From Paraburkholderia hospita (GTDB taxonomy: Bacteria > Pseudomonadota > Gammaproteobacteria > Burkholderiales > Burkholderiaceae), in the NCBI RefSeq assembly GCF_002902965.1, contig NZ_CP026106.1, positions 3,038,001-3,102,000 on the forward strand: DNA of 64,000 nt. Reading direction: 5' to 3'. Position 1 is the first letter of the stretch, and each line of letters begins with the position of its first letter. The notes below the pieces were generated by a model. The model was not told where the DNA came from. It saw nothing but the letters and a program-made list of their open reading frames with translations, and made no database searches. Both the position numbers and the translations under genes were made by a program. Of this stretch, positions 11,454 through 20,344 are shown one piece after another.

Positions 11454-12131
11454 CTAAAACTCAACATCAAGCTCGTCGATCTCATCGACTTCCAACTGCG
11501 CTTCAGCGATCCACTGCTGCATCTCAGTCAGCGCAAGAATCCTCTGCCCATAAGCAACGATATCGGCATCGAGCTGCACATCATAAGTGACAAAGCGCGT
11601 AACAACAGGCGCATACATCGCATCCGCAGCGCTACGCTCGCCGAACAGATACGGCCCACCGTATTCTTCAAGACACTCACGCCAGATCGTCACAATACGA
11701 TCAATATCCGACTGCGCCCGCGCCCACACCTTAAAGCCCGGAAAGTGCGCTTTCAGGTTCATCGGCAACGCCGAACGCAAAGAACTGAATCCCGAATGCA
11801 TCTCACCGCATATCGCACGGCAATGCGCGCGCGCCTTACGATCCTTCGGCAACAGCCCAGCTTCAGGCCGCACTTCGTTCAGATACTCAGCGATAGCCAA
11901 CGTGTCCCACACCTTAATGCCATCATGCACAAGACACGGCACGAGAATAGAGGGCGACAGCAGCAGCAACTCAGCCCGCGCAGCGGGATCATCAACAGGC
12001 ATCACGATCTCTTCAAACGGCAAGCCACTGAACTTCGCCAGCAGCCAGCCGCGCAGCGACCACGAGGAATAGTTCCGGCTGCTGATCGTCAGCGTAGTGG
12101 CAGTCATCGTGTCGGCCATCGGTTTCGGCAT
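11454..12131 (-). CDS. Glutathione S-transferase family protein
   Basis: A 225-aa cytosolic GST-fold protein. The N-terminal thioredoxin-like domain contains SSRNYSSWSLRGWLL with a likely catalytic serine, the cis-proline region SILVPCLVHDG, and the glutathione-contacting VWDTLAIAEYL. An all-helical domain follows (FGERSAADAMYAPVVTRF). I chose the ATG at 12131 because GAGGAG lies 7-8 nt upstream; a longer frame adds 53 low-quality residues. The substrate is unknown. It is divergent from the PHB depolymerase gene with about 220 bp between starts. Its last codons are biased to G/T at the third position, as in other genes next to the big repeat. Confidence 0.88.
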   Translation of the reverse strand: MPKPMADTMTATTLTISSRNYSSWSLRGWLLAKFSGLPFEEIVMPVDDPAARAELLLLSPSILVPCLVHDGIKVWDTLAIAEYLNEVRPEAGLLPKDRKARAHCRAICGEMHSGFSSLRSALPMNLKAHFPGFKVWARAQSDIDRIVTIWRECLEEYGGPYLFGERSAADAMYAPVVTRFVTYDVQLDADIVAYGQRILALTEMQQWIAEAQLEVDEIDELDVEF

Positions 12132-12353
12132 GTCTCGCTCCTCGGAGGAACATCGCGCTGCGATGCGCGGCTCGCGATGCACGATACCGTGCATGCGCGC
12201 ACCAAATAGCGGCATAGCCGGCATCTTGCGAAGTAACGCGCAAAGGCTATGCCAACGCGTCGCCGCAGCAGCCCATTCCGCCGACGCCAACGTTTAGCTC
12301 CGCTGGCATATGACTTGCCTCTCATTGCCTCAAGTTCTCTTCGTGCGAAAGCC

Positions 12354-13736
12354 ATGAATCCGCTCGCTTATCCGGCGTACCAGGCGTTCGCCAACTTCAT
12401 GCTGCCGTTGCGCCATGGCGCATCGCTGGTACAGGGCGCGCTCGACGCGTGGCCCGAGTATGCCGCCACGCAATCCGGCAGGACGCTGCGCGCATCGGCC
12501 GAATTGCTGACGCTCGCGGGCCTCACGCATGGGCGCCCGCCGTTCGGCATCGACAGCGTCGAGGTCGAAGGGCAAGCCGTCGATGTGATCGAAGAAGTCG
12601 TGCAGTCGACGCCCTTCTGTTCGCTGCTGCATTTCCGCAAGCATGCGTCGTTCGACGTGCCGCAGCCGCGCGTGCTGGTGATCGCGCCGATGTCGGGCCA
12701 CTTCGCCACGCTGCTGCGCGGCACGGTGCGCACGATGCTCGCCGAGCACGACGTCTACATCACCGACTGGCACAACCCGCGCGATGTGTCGCTTTCGGCG
12801 GGTCGCTTCGGCTTCGACGAGTTCGTGCAGCACGTGATCGACTTCACCGACACGATCGGCCAGGGTACGCATCTGCTCGCCGTCTGTCAGCCGACGGTTG
12901 CCGCGCTCGCCGCCGTCGCGCTGATGGCCGCCGACGACCATCCCGCGCAGCCCGCCAGCATGACGCTGATGGCCGGCCCGATCGACACGCGCGTGAACCC
13001 GACGCGCGTGAACGAACTGGCGAAGAGCAAGCCGATCGAATGGTTCGAACAGAATCTGATCAGCGCGGTGCCGTTCGGTTTTCAGGGCGCGTTCCGGCGC
13101 GTCTATCCGGGTTTCGTGCAGCTGAACGCGTTCATGGCGATGAATCTGGAACGGCATCTGGAGTCGTTCGAAACGATGTATCACGAGCGCTCGAAGGGCG
13201 ACCCGGAGAAGGCGGAAGCGATCCGCGCCTTCTACGAAGAATACTTCGCGACGATGGACCTGACGGCGGACTTCTACCTCGAAACCGTCGATACCGTGTT
13301 TCAGCGGCACGCGCTGCCGCTGCATGAACTGGAAGTGAGAGGACGGCGCGTCGAGCCGTCGAAGATCAGGCGCACCGCGCTGTTCACGGTGGAAGGCGAG
13401 CGCGACGATATCTGCGCCGTCGGGCAGACGCTCGCTGCGCAGGATCTGTGCGACAGATTGCGGCCGTATCTGAAAACGCATCATGTGCAGACGGGCGTCG
13501 GGCACTATGGCGTGTTCAACGGACAGCGCTGGGAGCGGCAGATTTATCCGCGCATCCGCGCCGTGATTCACGACAACGAGCCGCGTGCGGTGCCCGTCGC
13601 CACGCGTGGCGCGCAGGCGTCGCTGACGCTCGCGCCGGCGGCCGCGTCGAGCGCGACGACGCCGGCGGGCACGACGCCCGCCGCCACGGAAGCGGTCGAC
13701 GTCGATCTGGCTTCCGACGAGCCCGCCACCGAATGA
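12354..13736 (+). CDS. phaZ: Intracellular polyhydroxyalkanoate (PHB) depolymerase
   Basis: A 460-aa cytoplasmic alpha/beta hydrolase that breaks down stored poly-3-hydroxybutyrate granules. The cysteine-type nucleophile elbow reads LLAVCQPT with Cys178, in place of a serine lipase box, as in PhaZa1-type enzymes of Cupriavidus. The other triad members are probably Asp in EGERDDICAVGQT and His in VGHYGVFNGQRW. MSGHFATLLRGTVRTML and YITDWHNPRDV are also family-typical. Start at 12354 (MNPLAYPAYQAF) gives the usual length; earlier in-frame starts lack homology. The Ala/Thr-rich tail after about residue 425 looks unstructured. The nearby 3-hydroxyacyl-CoA dehydrogenase is loosely compatible with storage-lipid metabolism, but is not in the same operon. 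Confidence 0.92.
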   Translation: MNPLAYPAYQAFANFMLPLRHGASLVQGALDAWPEYAATQSGRTLRASAELLTLAGLTHGRPPFGIDSVEVEGQAVDVIEEVVQSTPFCSLLHFRKHASFDVPQPRVLVIAPMSGHFATLLRGTVRTMLAEHDVYITDWHNPRDVSLSAGRFGFDEFVQHVIDFTDTIGQGTHLLAVCQPTVAALAAVALMAADDHPAQPASMTLMAGPIDTRVNPTRVNELAKSKPIEWFEQNLISAVPFGFQGAFRRVYPGFVQLNAFMAMNLERHLESFETMYHERSKGDPEKAEAIRAFYEEYFATMDLTADFYLETVDTVFQRHALPLHELEVRGRRVEPSKIRRTALFTVEGERDDICAVGQTLAAQDLCDRLRPYLKTHHVQTGVGHYGVFNGQRWERQIYPRIRAVIHDNEPRAVPVATRGAQASLTLAPAAASSATTPAGTTPAATEAVDVDLASDEPATE

Positions 13737-13763
13737 ACAGCGTGGCGAGCGTCAATCAGGGAA

Positions 13764-14378
13764 TCAGGACGTCGGACGAATCATCTGGAACATGTCGCCG
13801 ATCTGCGCGTAGTCGGCGCGATAGCCCGCGCGCATGATCGGCTGCGCGGCGTGCGTGTCGAACAGACCGTCCTTCAGATACGCGTTCTGGATGTGCACGC
13901 CGACCACCTGTCCCAGCGCGAGCCAGTTGTCCATCGGCTTGCCGCTCAGATCGTGCAACTGCACGATTTGCAGCAGCTTGCATTCGAGCGCGGCAGGCGA
14001 CTCGCCGACATGCGGCACCGACACGTTGCGGCCCGCGACGGGTGTGAGCCCCGACAGCTGAAACTCGTCGACGTTCGCCGCGACGGGCGCCGACGTGCGG
14101 TTCATCTGCTCGGCGAGCGGGCGCGTCGCCAGATTCCAGACGAACTCGCGCGTCTCTTCGATATTGCGGATGCTGTCCTTGCGGCCTTCGCTAGCGAATC
14201 CGATGATCGACGGAAACGTCGAAAACGCGCCGAAGAAGCTGTACGGCGCGAGATTCAGCTGACCGCCCGCCGAGCGCGTCGATACCCAACCGATCAGGCG
14301 CGGCGCGACGATCGCCTTGAATGGATCGTGAGGCAGGCCGTGGCCGTTCGCTGGATCGTAGAAATAGACGTCCGACAT
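13764..14378 (-). CDS. Flavin reductase family protein (FMN-binding split barrel)
   Basis: A 204-aa protein of the DIM6/NTAB flavin reductase family, expected to bind FMN and reduce it with NAD(P)H or to act as a small flavoenzyme. Characteristic segments are PRLIGWVSTRSAGGQLNLAP near residue 27, SFFGAFSTFPSIIGF, KDSIRNIEETREFVWNLA and a late ESPAALECKL. The stop lies 27 bp from that of phaZ (convergent, no obvious terminator between them). It is followed upstream, 37 bp away, by the end of a 3-hydroxyacyl-CoA dehydrogenase on the same strand, so both are probably one operon with the dehydrogenase first. The substrate partner is unknown. Confidence 0.87.
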   Translation of the reverse strand: MSDVYFYDPANGHGLPHDPFKAIVAPRLIGWVSTRSAGGQLNLAPYSFFGAFSTFPSIIGFASEGRKDSIRNIEETREFVWNLATRPLAEQMNRTSAPVAANVDEFQLSGLTPVAGRNVSVPHVGESPAALECKLLQIVQLHDLSGKPMDNWLALGQVVGVHIQNAYLKDGLFDTHAAQPIMRAGYRADYAQIGDMFQMIRPTS

Positions 14379-14415
14379 GATGTCGCTCTCGTTGTAGTTG
14401 ACCGTTGCGTGCCGC

Positions 14416-15345
14416 TCAGTTCTTTCCGTTGCCCTGAATCACGCGCTTGCGTCCCGCCTTGACCTTCGCGGTCTGCGCGTCGTCCCAGTCGTAAAAGCCC
14501 GCGCCGCTGCGCACGCCGACGCGCCCCGCCTGCACGTGCTCGCGCAGCAGATCGAGCACGTCTTCGTCCTTGGCGAGCGCGGGCATCAGGTGCGTGCTGA
14601 TATCGACGAACGTATCGAGGCCACCCATGTCCGCACCTTCGAACGGCCCGACGATGCCCCAGCGCTTGCCGAGCGACGCCTTCATCACGCGGTCGACGAC
14701 ATCGGGTGTCGCCGCGCCCGAGCGCACGATGTTCAGCGCCTCGCGCAGCACCGCGAATTGCAGCCGGTTGCCGACGAAGCCCGGAATCGCTTTCGACAAC
14801 ACGACCGGCTCCATGCCGATCGCGTGCATCAGCGCGACGGTCGAGTCGATCGCGTGCTGCGCCGTGTCGCTGCCCGGCACCACTTCGACGAGCGGGATCA
14901 TGTGCGGCGGATTCCAGAAGTGCGCGATCAGAAAGCGCTCCGGCGCGCGCAGCGGCGCGGTCAACTGATCGGGCGGAAAGCCGCTCGTGTTGCTGGCGAG
15001 GATCGCGTCGTCGCGCAGCACCTCGTTCAACTGTGCGTAAAGGCGGTGCTTCAGTTCGAGCACTTCGGGGATCGCCTCGATCACGATATGCGCGTCGGCC
15101 ATGGCGTCGAGCGTGGCGCTCGTTTCGATGCGCGACAGCGCGTCTTCTTTTGCCTGCCCGTCGATGCGGCCCGCGTCGATCAGTTCGTCGAGCACGGCTC
15201 GCGCTTTCGGCGCGACGCTTTCGAGCCGCGCCGCATCGACGTCGTGGACGATCGTCCTGTGTCCGTGCAGCGCGCTTTGCGTCGCAATGCCGACGCCCAT
15301 CAATCCCGTTCCCACTACGCCTACGACTGGCTTGCTCAAACCCAT
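14416..15345 (-). CDS. 3-hydroxyacyl-CoA dehydrogenase family protein
   Basis: A 309-aa NAD-dependent dehydrogenase with the Rossmann signature GVVGTGLMGVGIA at residues 8-20, NTSG in the active-site strand, HFWNPPHMIPLVEVV with the catalytic histidine, and a C-terminal helical dimerisation domain (GFVGNRLQFAVLREAL, GAGFYDW). It oxidises a 3-hydroxyacyl-CoA or a related hydroxy acid; the one-domain size fits the PaaH/Hbd or lambda-crystallin branch. The start at 15345 gives MGLSKPVVGVVG, though the purine-rich stretch ACGGGGA abuts it closely. A start 14 codons earlier (MLLNFDQQ) cannot be excluded. It precedes the flavin reductase gene in a probable two-gene operon. Confidence 0.88.
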   Translation of the reverse strand: MGLSKPVVGVVGTGLMGVGIATQSALHGHRTIVHDVDAARLESVAPKARAVLDELIDAGRIDGQAKEDALSRIETSATLDAMADAHIVIEAIPEVLELKHRLYAQLNEVLRDDAILASNTSGFPPDQLTAPLRAPERFLIAHFWNPPHMIPLVEVVPGSDTAQHAIDSTVALMHAIGMEPVVLSKAIPGFVGNRLQFAVLREALNIVRSGAATPDVVDRVMKASLGKRWGIVGPFEGADMGGLDTFVDISTHLMPALAKDEDVLDLLREHVQAGRVGVRSGAGFYDWDDAQTAKVKAGRKRVIQGNGKN

Positions 15346-15508
15346 TCCCCGTTTCTGTGTGTGTTGTTGATCGAAGTTCAAAAGCATAGCGCAGCGCATA
15401 TTTTTTCGACGGCGGATACGACAAGGCCGGCGCGCTCTTGCGAGCGGCCGGCCCTGGTTCCGTCCTTCACTCCGCATCATGCGGCGCGAAGCGTGCCGTC
15501 AGACGGTC

Positions 15509-15799
15509 TTAGTAACGTCCCTGCGGCGGACGATGGTCGCGGTCATGGTACGGGTCGCGCTCGTGCGGGTGATGACGCATCCAGTCGTCGTGCGCCCAGT
15601 AACGGTGGCCGTCGTAGTAACGGTCGCCGTGCCAGCCGATATTGACCTGCACGCCCACAGGCATCATGTGCGGCTGCTCATACACGGGCTGCGTGTGCAT
15701 GGGTGCGTATTGCGCGAAGGCGCTGCCTGCGCCGAGCAGTGCACCGCCAGCGATCAGCACGGCGACGATCGAACGCGAAGTCTTCTTGATGGCATTCAT
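15509..15799 (-). CDS. Small exported His/Tyr-rich protein
   Basis: A 96-aa protein with a clear signal peptide (KKTSRSIVAVLIAGGALLGA, cleavage after AFA at about residue 29). The short mature part is rich in His, Asp, Tyr and Pro (GDRYYDGHRYWAHDDWMRHH). AGGGAG stands 8 nt before the ATG. Small periplasmic proteins like this are common in Burkholderia; the His/Asp-rich tail could bind metal, but that is only a guess. No operon partner is evident. Confidence 0.75.
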   Translation of the reverse strand: MNAIKKTSRSIVAVLIAGGALLGAGSAFAQYAPMHTQPVYEQPHMMPVGVQVNIGWHGDRYYDGHRYWAHDDWMRHHPHERDPYHDRDHRPPQGRY

Positions 15800-16150
15800 G
15801 GCTATTCTCCCTTTCGAGTTTCGTTGCGAGCGATGGCTGGATCGACCGGGACGGTCATGAGATTCGCCGTTCGCTTGAGACCCACTTTAGCCGCGCAGAC
15901 TTTTCACAGACGTGAGGACTTGTAAGCGCACATTTCATACGGTGTGGGCGACGAATACGGGTTCGCGCGGGGATTTGCCGTGTTTTCACAAGGCTGTGCG
16001 CAGTTTGGCGATGCGCGATGGTCTGCGTCCGTAGAGCCCCTGTTACATTCATTTCGGTGTGGAAATAATGCGCGGGCGATTACGACGGTGTGCGCAATGA
16101 CGGGAGCGTTTTTCTTCGAGGCGCTTAATGGCTTTCTGAGGCGCAAAAAC
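15800..16150. other. Intergenic region without recognised genes
   Basis: About 350 bp between the small exported protein and the terminator at 16151. The promoter of the exported protein should be here. Short open frames on both strands have no ribosome binding site or recognisable composition. I see nothing else. Confidence 0.5.
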
Positions 16151-16174
16151 AAAAGCCCGGCAGGCCGGGCTTTT
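16151..16174 (-). terminator. Rho-independent terminator, symmetric
   Basis: A perfect 11-bp inverted repeat, AAAAGCCCGGC then AG then GCCGGGCTTTT. It carries A/T tails on both sides and so can work on both strands. It lies 67 bp after the stop of the 52-residue gene on the minus strand. Confidence 0.9.
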
Positions 16175-16241
16175 CAGTTTCGCCGCTTCTGGATGGCGGC
16201 GAGATGCGCAGTGCAACGTCTTTTTATGGGCGCCCTACCGA

Positions 16242-16400
16242 TTAGTCGGTAAGACGGACACCGAACAAGGTTGCTTGCGACTTGCGAACACGCTCCGCTT
16301 CGCGGTGACGTGCTTCGTACGAATAATCCGAATCCAGAGGCAAGTGAGGCGACGCGAAGAGGTCGCTAACCTTTTGGAACAGCGCGAAAAGATAGTTCAT
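16242..16400 (-). CDS. Small conserved-looking protein, 52 aa
   Basis: Encodes MNYLFALFQKVSDLFASPHL and 32 further residues ending KSQATLFGVRLTD. An excellent GGGAG lies 5 nt before the ATG at 16400. An amphipathic start and a charged Arg/Glu-rich middle (YEARHREAERVRKSQ) recall the small DUF3563-like proteins of Burkholderiales, but I cannot confirm the family. Its own terminator at 16151 and a strong promoter with twin AGGGTTTTCCCT boxes make it a well-framed monocistronic gene. A much longer frame through the same codons is spurious. Confidence 0.7.
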   Translation of the reverse strand: MNYLFALFQKVSDLFASPHLPLDSDYSYEARHREAERVRKSQATLFGVRLTD

Positions 16401-16427
16401 GGCGACTCCCGGTTGGGTTGGTGGTTC

Positions 16428-16464
16428 AGGGTTTTCCCTTATGAAGAAGTATAGGGTTTTCCCT
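16428..16464 (-). promoter_or_regulatory. Twin AGGGTTTTCCCT boxes at the promoter of the 52-aa gene
   Basis: AGGGTTTTCCCT occurs at 16428-16439 and again at 16453-16464, 25 bp apart. Between them, on the minus strand, lies TATACT (16448-16453), a good -10 for the gene starting at 16400. Two identical half-symmetric boxes flanking a -10 suggest binding of a dimeric regulator, or a repression loop. No -35 of standard quality is visible. I cannot name the regulator. Confidence 0.55.
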
Positions 16465-16744
16465 AGCCGAAAGCTAGTGCAATGCAGCAATTTTCCGGTG
16501 TGGTCATTCGCCGCATGGGCTTTCAGGCGATATTGCGTCGCAACACGTCCACAGCATGCGGCTTCCAGACCCGCCCCTGTTTTTTGCAAGGCTGATGCGT
16601 GGATACAACGGAGCGCCACGAATGTCGGCGGTGTGATTTCGCGCAGACGGTTAGTTGCGCATTGTTCCGCTGCCGTACGCGCAGGCTTAAGGCAGGAATT
16701 GGAGAAAGCCCGCTGCGCAGATGGGCGCGACGGGCGGACGAGGC
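16465..16744. other. Intergenic region between the twin-box promoter and the 422-aa gene
   Basis: About 280 bp upstream of the twin-box promoter and downstream of the 422-aa membrane protein. No gene, terminator or repeat was recognised. Confidence 0.4.
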
Positions 16745-18013
16745 TTAGTGAGTGTGCGCTGACTTGCGCTTCTGGACGTGCTGCGCGTGCGCCACATGCG
16801 TTTCGGCAGGCTTTGTTGCCGTAGGCGCCGCGGGCGTCGGAGTTGCAGGCGCCGCCGGAACCTGGAGGCTGACAGGAAGGCTCGTGGTCGACGAATCGGT
16901 GTCGAGCAGCGTCGCGAGCGTCGCCTGCTGGTTGAGCATCATCTGTTCGATACGCTGTTCGTGCGCGGTCGACTGATGCGAGAGGCGAAACAGCAACAGC
17001 GTCTGCGCGATACCAATCGCGATCGTCATCAGCAAGGCGCAGACGACGATCGTCAGCATCCACTTCATGCGCCGCGTGTGGTCGTCGGCGGCGCGGCGCT
17101 GGTCGGCGATCACGCCGTAGAGCGCATCGACGGTATCGGCGAACGCGGTCGCGCGTGCGTGATCCAGTTCGGGCGTAACGCGCGACGCGGGCATCTGCGG
17201 AGGCGGAATGTATGGCGCGGGACGTGTGGGCTGCGCGTTCGAGGCCGCCGCGTTCGCGCCATGCACGGACACTTCGGACGCGACCGCCGGTGCTGTCTTG
17301 CTATCTGGGTTCGCGGAACGCTGCGCCACATCGGCGGTCGCAGGCGAACTATCGCTTTGGGTATCGGCGGCAGCGTCGGCATGCGCGGCATTGGTCGGCG
17401 GCGAAATCTGACGCAGCGCCGCGACGCTGCGCACGACGCTCGCCGCCGCCAGCGACGCAGCCTGCGTCGGCACGTCCGGAGTCGCGGTCTCAGCCGCGTA
17501 CTGAGCCGGTTTCGTGGCCGCCGGCGCAACTTCGCCATCGATAGAAGCAGCCAGCGTTGGTCCTTCGGCGACAGCCGGCTCCAGCGCGCCCGCTTCCGTA
17601 TCGATCACCATCTGCCCGTCGTGCGGAACGGCACCAGCCGCCAGATCCTTCGACGGCGCCGCGCCACGCACCGTGCGTCCGGCAGCCTTCCCTTCCGCCG
17701 TACCCGCCGCAAAACCCACGCCATCCGGCGCACCGACAGCCGCCAGCACGACATCGGGCAATTCGAAGCCTTGCAGCGTGCCTTGCCGCACGTCGATGCT
17801 CATCGCCTGCTGCTCGGCGCGTGCGGTGTCGTCGGGGAAGAGGTCGAGCGTGCTGCCGTCGCGTGCGGCATCGCTCAGTTGCGCGAGACGCTGCGCCGAG
17901 CGTGCGGCGCGCGCAAGCTTGTTTTCGGTTTCGGGAGAGACAGTGGACGTGCGCCGATTCTGCGAACGGGCGCGCGACGGGCGGGAAATCGTGGATTCTG
18001 CGGAATCTGCCAT
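16745..18013 (-). CDS. Single-pass membrane protein with long Ala/Pro-rich N-terminal region
   Basis: A 422-aa protein of unknown function. Residues 1-290 are low-complexity, rich in Ala, Thr, Pro and Asp, with basic patches near the start. A short helical piece (HARATAFADTVDALYGVIADQ) leads to one strong transmembrane helix at about residues 320-342 (MLTIVVCALLMTIAIGIAQTLLL). A coiled-coil-like segment (HEQRIEQMMLNQQATLATLL) and a Pro/Ala/His-rich tail ending HVQKRKSAHTH follow. The layout suggests a cytoplasmic disordered domain with a periplasmic tail. No enzyme motif is seen. It stands alone on its strand, with 218 bp to the mgtC-like gene upstream. Confidence 0.75.
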   Translation of the reverse strand: MADSAESTISRPSRARSQNRRTSTVSPETENKLARAARSAQRLAQLSDAARDGSTLDLFPDDTARAEQQAMSIDVRQGTLQGFELPDVVLAAVGAPDGVGFAAGTAEGKAAGRTVRGAAPSKDLAAGAVPHDGQMVIDTEAGALEPAVAEGPTLAASIDGEVAPAATKPAQYAAETATPDVPTQAASLAAASVVRSVAALRQISPPTNAAHADAAADTQSDSSPATADVAQRSANPDSKTAPAVASEVSVHGANAAASNAQPTRPAPYIPPPQMPASRVTPELDHARATAFADTVDALYGVIADQRRAADDHTRRMKWMLTIVVCALLMTIAIGIAQTLLLFRLSHQSTAHEQRIEQMMLNQQATLATLLDTDSSTTSLPVSLQVPAAPATPTPAAPTATKPAETHVAHAQHVQKRKSAHTH

Positions 18014-18231
18014 GTAGGAAAAGCGGGAGCGCAGCGTTCGTCGCCATTCAAGGCGCCCGTCACCGCTGACGTCGGTATTTTTCTAGAGCCCGCATTGTCT
18101 CATGCAAAGAGGGTCACAGAAGTGGATCGCAGCCTTTTTGGGACGGCATTTCGCGCGACGGTGCCAGACTTGCCACCAGACTTGCCACGACCCGCGCTGC
18201 CCGTCGCCAGACGATCATGCGCAGATCCCGT

Positions 18232-18906
18232 TTATGTCGGCTCGCCGTTGTCCCGAAATTCTTTGACGCCCTGGAGCGCGCGCAATTGACCGCAGACCGC
18301 CGCATATTCCGTCGACGAGACGCGGTGCAGTGTGATCGTCACTTCGTCCATTTGCGCATCGTCGTCGCTCTGCTGCATGACGAACTGTCTGACGCGCGGG
18401 CTCGCCGGACCGAGCGCCTCGTGCAGCGTATGAAACGTCATCGAGCCGCGCTCGACTAGCAGCGACAGCTGGCGGCGCTGCTTGACCGTGATGAAGCGCT
18501 TCTCGATCGGCTTGATGCCAGCCAGGATGATCGTAGCGGCGACCGACGCCGTGTACAATCCGCCGCCGACGGCCAGCCCGATCGCGGCGACGGACCAGAG
18601 GCTCGCCGCCGTCGTCAGGCCGCGGATGATCTCGCCGCGCAGCAGGATCGACCCGGCGCCCAGAAAGCCGATGCCGGATACGACCTGAGCTGCGATCCGC
18701 GACGGGTCGAGCACGACGTGCTGGTTGCCGAGCACATCCGCGAAGCCGAACGCCGACACGATCATGATGGGCGTCGAACCGACGCATACGAGCATATGCG
18801 TGCGCAGCCCCGCCGCCCACGAAAGCCGCTCGCGCTCGAAGCCGATCACGCTGCCAAGTGCTGCCGCGAGCACGAGCCGGGAAATGAGTTCGAAATTGCC
18901 GATCAT
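18232..18906 (-). CDS. MgtC/SapB family membrane protein
   Basis: A 224-aa inner-membrane protein. The N-terminal part has the MgtC hallmark: GSVIGFERE after the first helix, GLRTHMLVCVGS, and ISGIGFLGAGSIL-like VSGIGFLGAGSILLRG, followed by GLTTAASLWSVAAIGLAVG. The soluble C-terminal domain (VTITLHRVSSTEYAAVCGQL) resembles the ACT-like tail of longer members. Family members are linked to growth in low magnesium and to control of ATP synthase or cation balance; the role here is inferred only. AAGGAG stands 7 nt before the ATG. It is divergent from the AGE epimerase gene, with 163 bp between starts. Confidence 0.88.
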   Translation of the reverse strand: MIGNFELISRLVLAAALGSVIGFERERLSWAAGLRTHMLVCVGSTPIMIVSAFGFADVLGNQHVVLDPSRIAAQVVSGIGFLGAGSILLRGEIIRGLTTAASLWSVAAIGLAVGGGLYTASVAATIILAGIKPIEKRFITVKQRRQLSLLVERGSMTFHTLHEALGPASPRVRQFVMQQSDDDAQMDEVTITLHRVSSTEYAAVCGQLRALQGVKEFRDNGEPT

Positions 18907-19069
18907 GTTGTTCTCCTTGTTATGTCGCCGGTTGCCTTTGTCTTTGCCCTAGCCGTTGCCCCTGCCGTTGTCTTACGGCGCCTGCGCCCTGATGCCCGGT
19001 GCGCGCCGTTTGCCTTATGCTGCAACATCGGCGCGTACGCCTCTTATTCCTTTTTCGACTTTCCGCACC

Positions 19070-20170
19070 ATGAATGCAACTGCATCGACGTCTGAGCTCG
19101 CAGCCGCGCTGCGCGAGCATTTCGTACGCATCATCCTGCCGATCTGGCGAGGCCCGGGTTTCAACTCCGCGCTCGGACTGCCGTACGAAGCCGTCGCCGC
19201 CGACGGCCGCACACCGCTGCCCGTCACCCGCTACCGGGCGATGGCGTGCGCGCGCCAGCTGTTCGTTTTCGCGCTGTCAGGCGAGATGCAGCATGCGCAG
19301 CGTCTGTTCGAATCGCTGACCCATATCTTTGAGGACCGCACGCATGGCGGATGGTTCTATAGCGTGGACGCACAAGGCGTGCCGCTCGACACCACAAAAG
19401 ACCTGTACACGCACGCGTTCGTCGTGTTTGCATGCGCCGAATACGGCGCGCGTTCGGGCAACCGCGATGCGCTGGACATCGTGCATCGCGCGTCGTCGCT
19501 GATCGAGGACCGCTTCGCTGCCCGTGATGGCCTGCTACACGCTGCGCTCGATGCCGGCTTCTCGGGCACGGACGGCATGCCGTTGCAAAATCCGCTGATG
19601 CATCTGACGGAGGCATGGCTCGCGGCGCGCGTCGCTACTCAGGACGCCGCGTTCGATACGGCGCTCGCCAAGCTCGGCGACGCCATCGCGCGTACTTTTG
19701 TGCATCAGCCGACGGGGTGTATTGCCGAACTGCCCGTGGGTAGCGTGGACAACCGGCTCGAGCCGGGGCATCAGTTCGAATGGTTCTGGCTCGTGAGGCA
19801 GGCGGGCGATGTGCTCGCCGGGTCGGGTTTGCGTGAGGCGCTCGCGCGTGCGTTTTTGTTCGCGCACGAAAACGGCGTCGATGCGACGACGGGCGGCGTG
19901 CACGCGGCGCTCGATGAAGCGGGTGGGGTCCAGGATTCAACGCAGCGGATCTGGGCGCAGACGGAGTATCTGCGTGCGCTTGCTGTGCATGATGATGATG
20001 ATGTGCGGGCAGTGTTGCCGCAGCAGATTGGGCGGTTCCAGCCGCGGTTTTTGAATGCGCGTGGATGGGTTGAATGCAAGACGCAAACGGGTGAGGTCTC
20101 GCGGGCGGAGATGCCTTCGACGACGCCGTATCATCTTGCTACTGCTTATGCGGCATTGCCTGGGGTTTGA
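19070..20170 (+). CDS. AGE family epimerase/isomerase
   Basis: A 366-aa (alpha/alpha)6-barrel enzyme of the N-acylglucosamine 2-epimerase family, probably interconverting aldoses and ketoses such as mannose/fructose or glucose/mannose. Catalytic-type histidines lie in DTTKDLYTHAFVVFACAEYG and DNRLEPGHQFEWFWLV; GGWFYSVDAQGVPLD is also family-typical. I chose the ATG at 19070 (MNATASTSELAAAL), since 38 extra upstream residues are unrelated. The last 200 bp have unusually G/T-rich codons (GATGATGATGATGTG), merging into the G/T-rich flank of repeat copy 3 directly after the stop codon. Confidence 0.85.
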   Translation: MNATASTSELAAALREHFVRIILPIWRGPGFNSALGLPYEAVAADGRTPLPVTRYRAMACARQLFVFALSGEMQHAQRLFESLTHIFEDRTHGGWFYSVDAQGVPLDTTKDLYTHAFVVFACAEYGARSGNRDALDIVHRASSLIEDRFAARDGLLHAALDAGFSGTDGMPLQNPLMHLTEAWLAARVATQDAAFDTALAKLGDAIARTFVHQPTGCIAELPVGSVDNRLEPGHQFEWFWLVRQAGDVLAGSGLREALARAFLFAHENGVDATTGGVHAALDEAGGVQDSTQRIWAQTEYLRALAVHDDDDVRAVLPQQIGRFQPRFLNARGWVECKTQTGEVSRAEMPSTTPYHLATAYAALPGV

Positions 20171-20344
20171 TGTTTTGGTGGTTGCGCCTTCGCGGCGCGG
20201 GCGTTGTTGTTGGGTGTTTTTGACTTTGCGCGGGTATTTGCGTTTTGCCTTCGCGGCGCGCGCGTTGCCGGTCGGTGTTCTGGACTTTGCGCTGGCATTT
20301 GCGTTTTGCCTTTGCGGCGCGGTCGGTTTGGTTTGCTCGTGTTT
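20171..20344 (+). repeat. Degenerate tandem units beside repeat copy 3
   Basis: Starting at the stop codon of the epimerase gene, roughly three units of about 60 bp recur, each with a G/C-rich TTCGCGGCGCG-type block, a GT-rich block and a CTTTGCGCTGGCATTTGCG block. They are decayed versions of the element end that begins at 20345 (GCGTTGGCATCCGCG). There is no coding sequence. Confidence 0.7.

Noticed and set aside
18907..19069. Possible magnesium-sensing leader of the mgtC-like gene
   Set aside because: The 163-bp divergent region is too short and shows no M-box-like or proline-codon leader peptide features.
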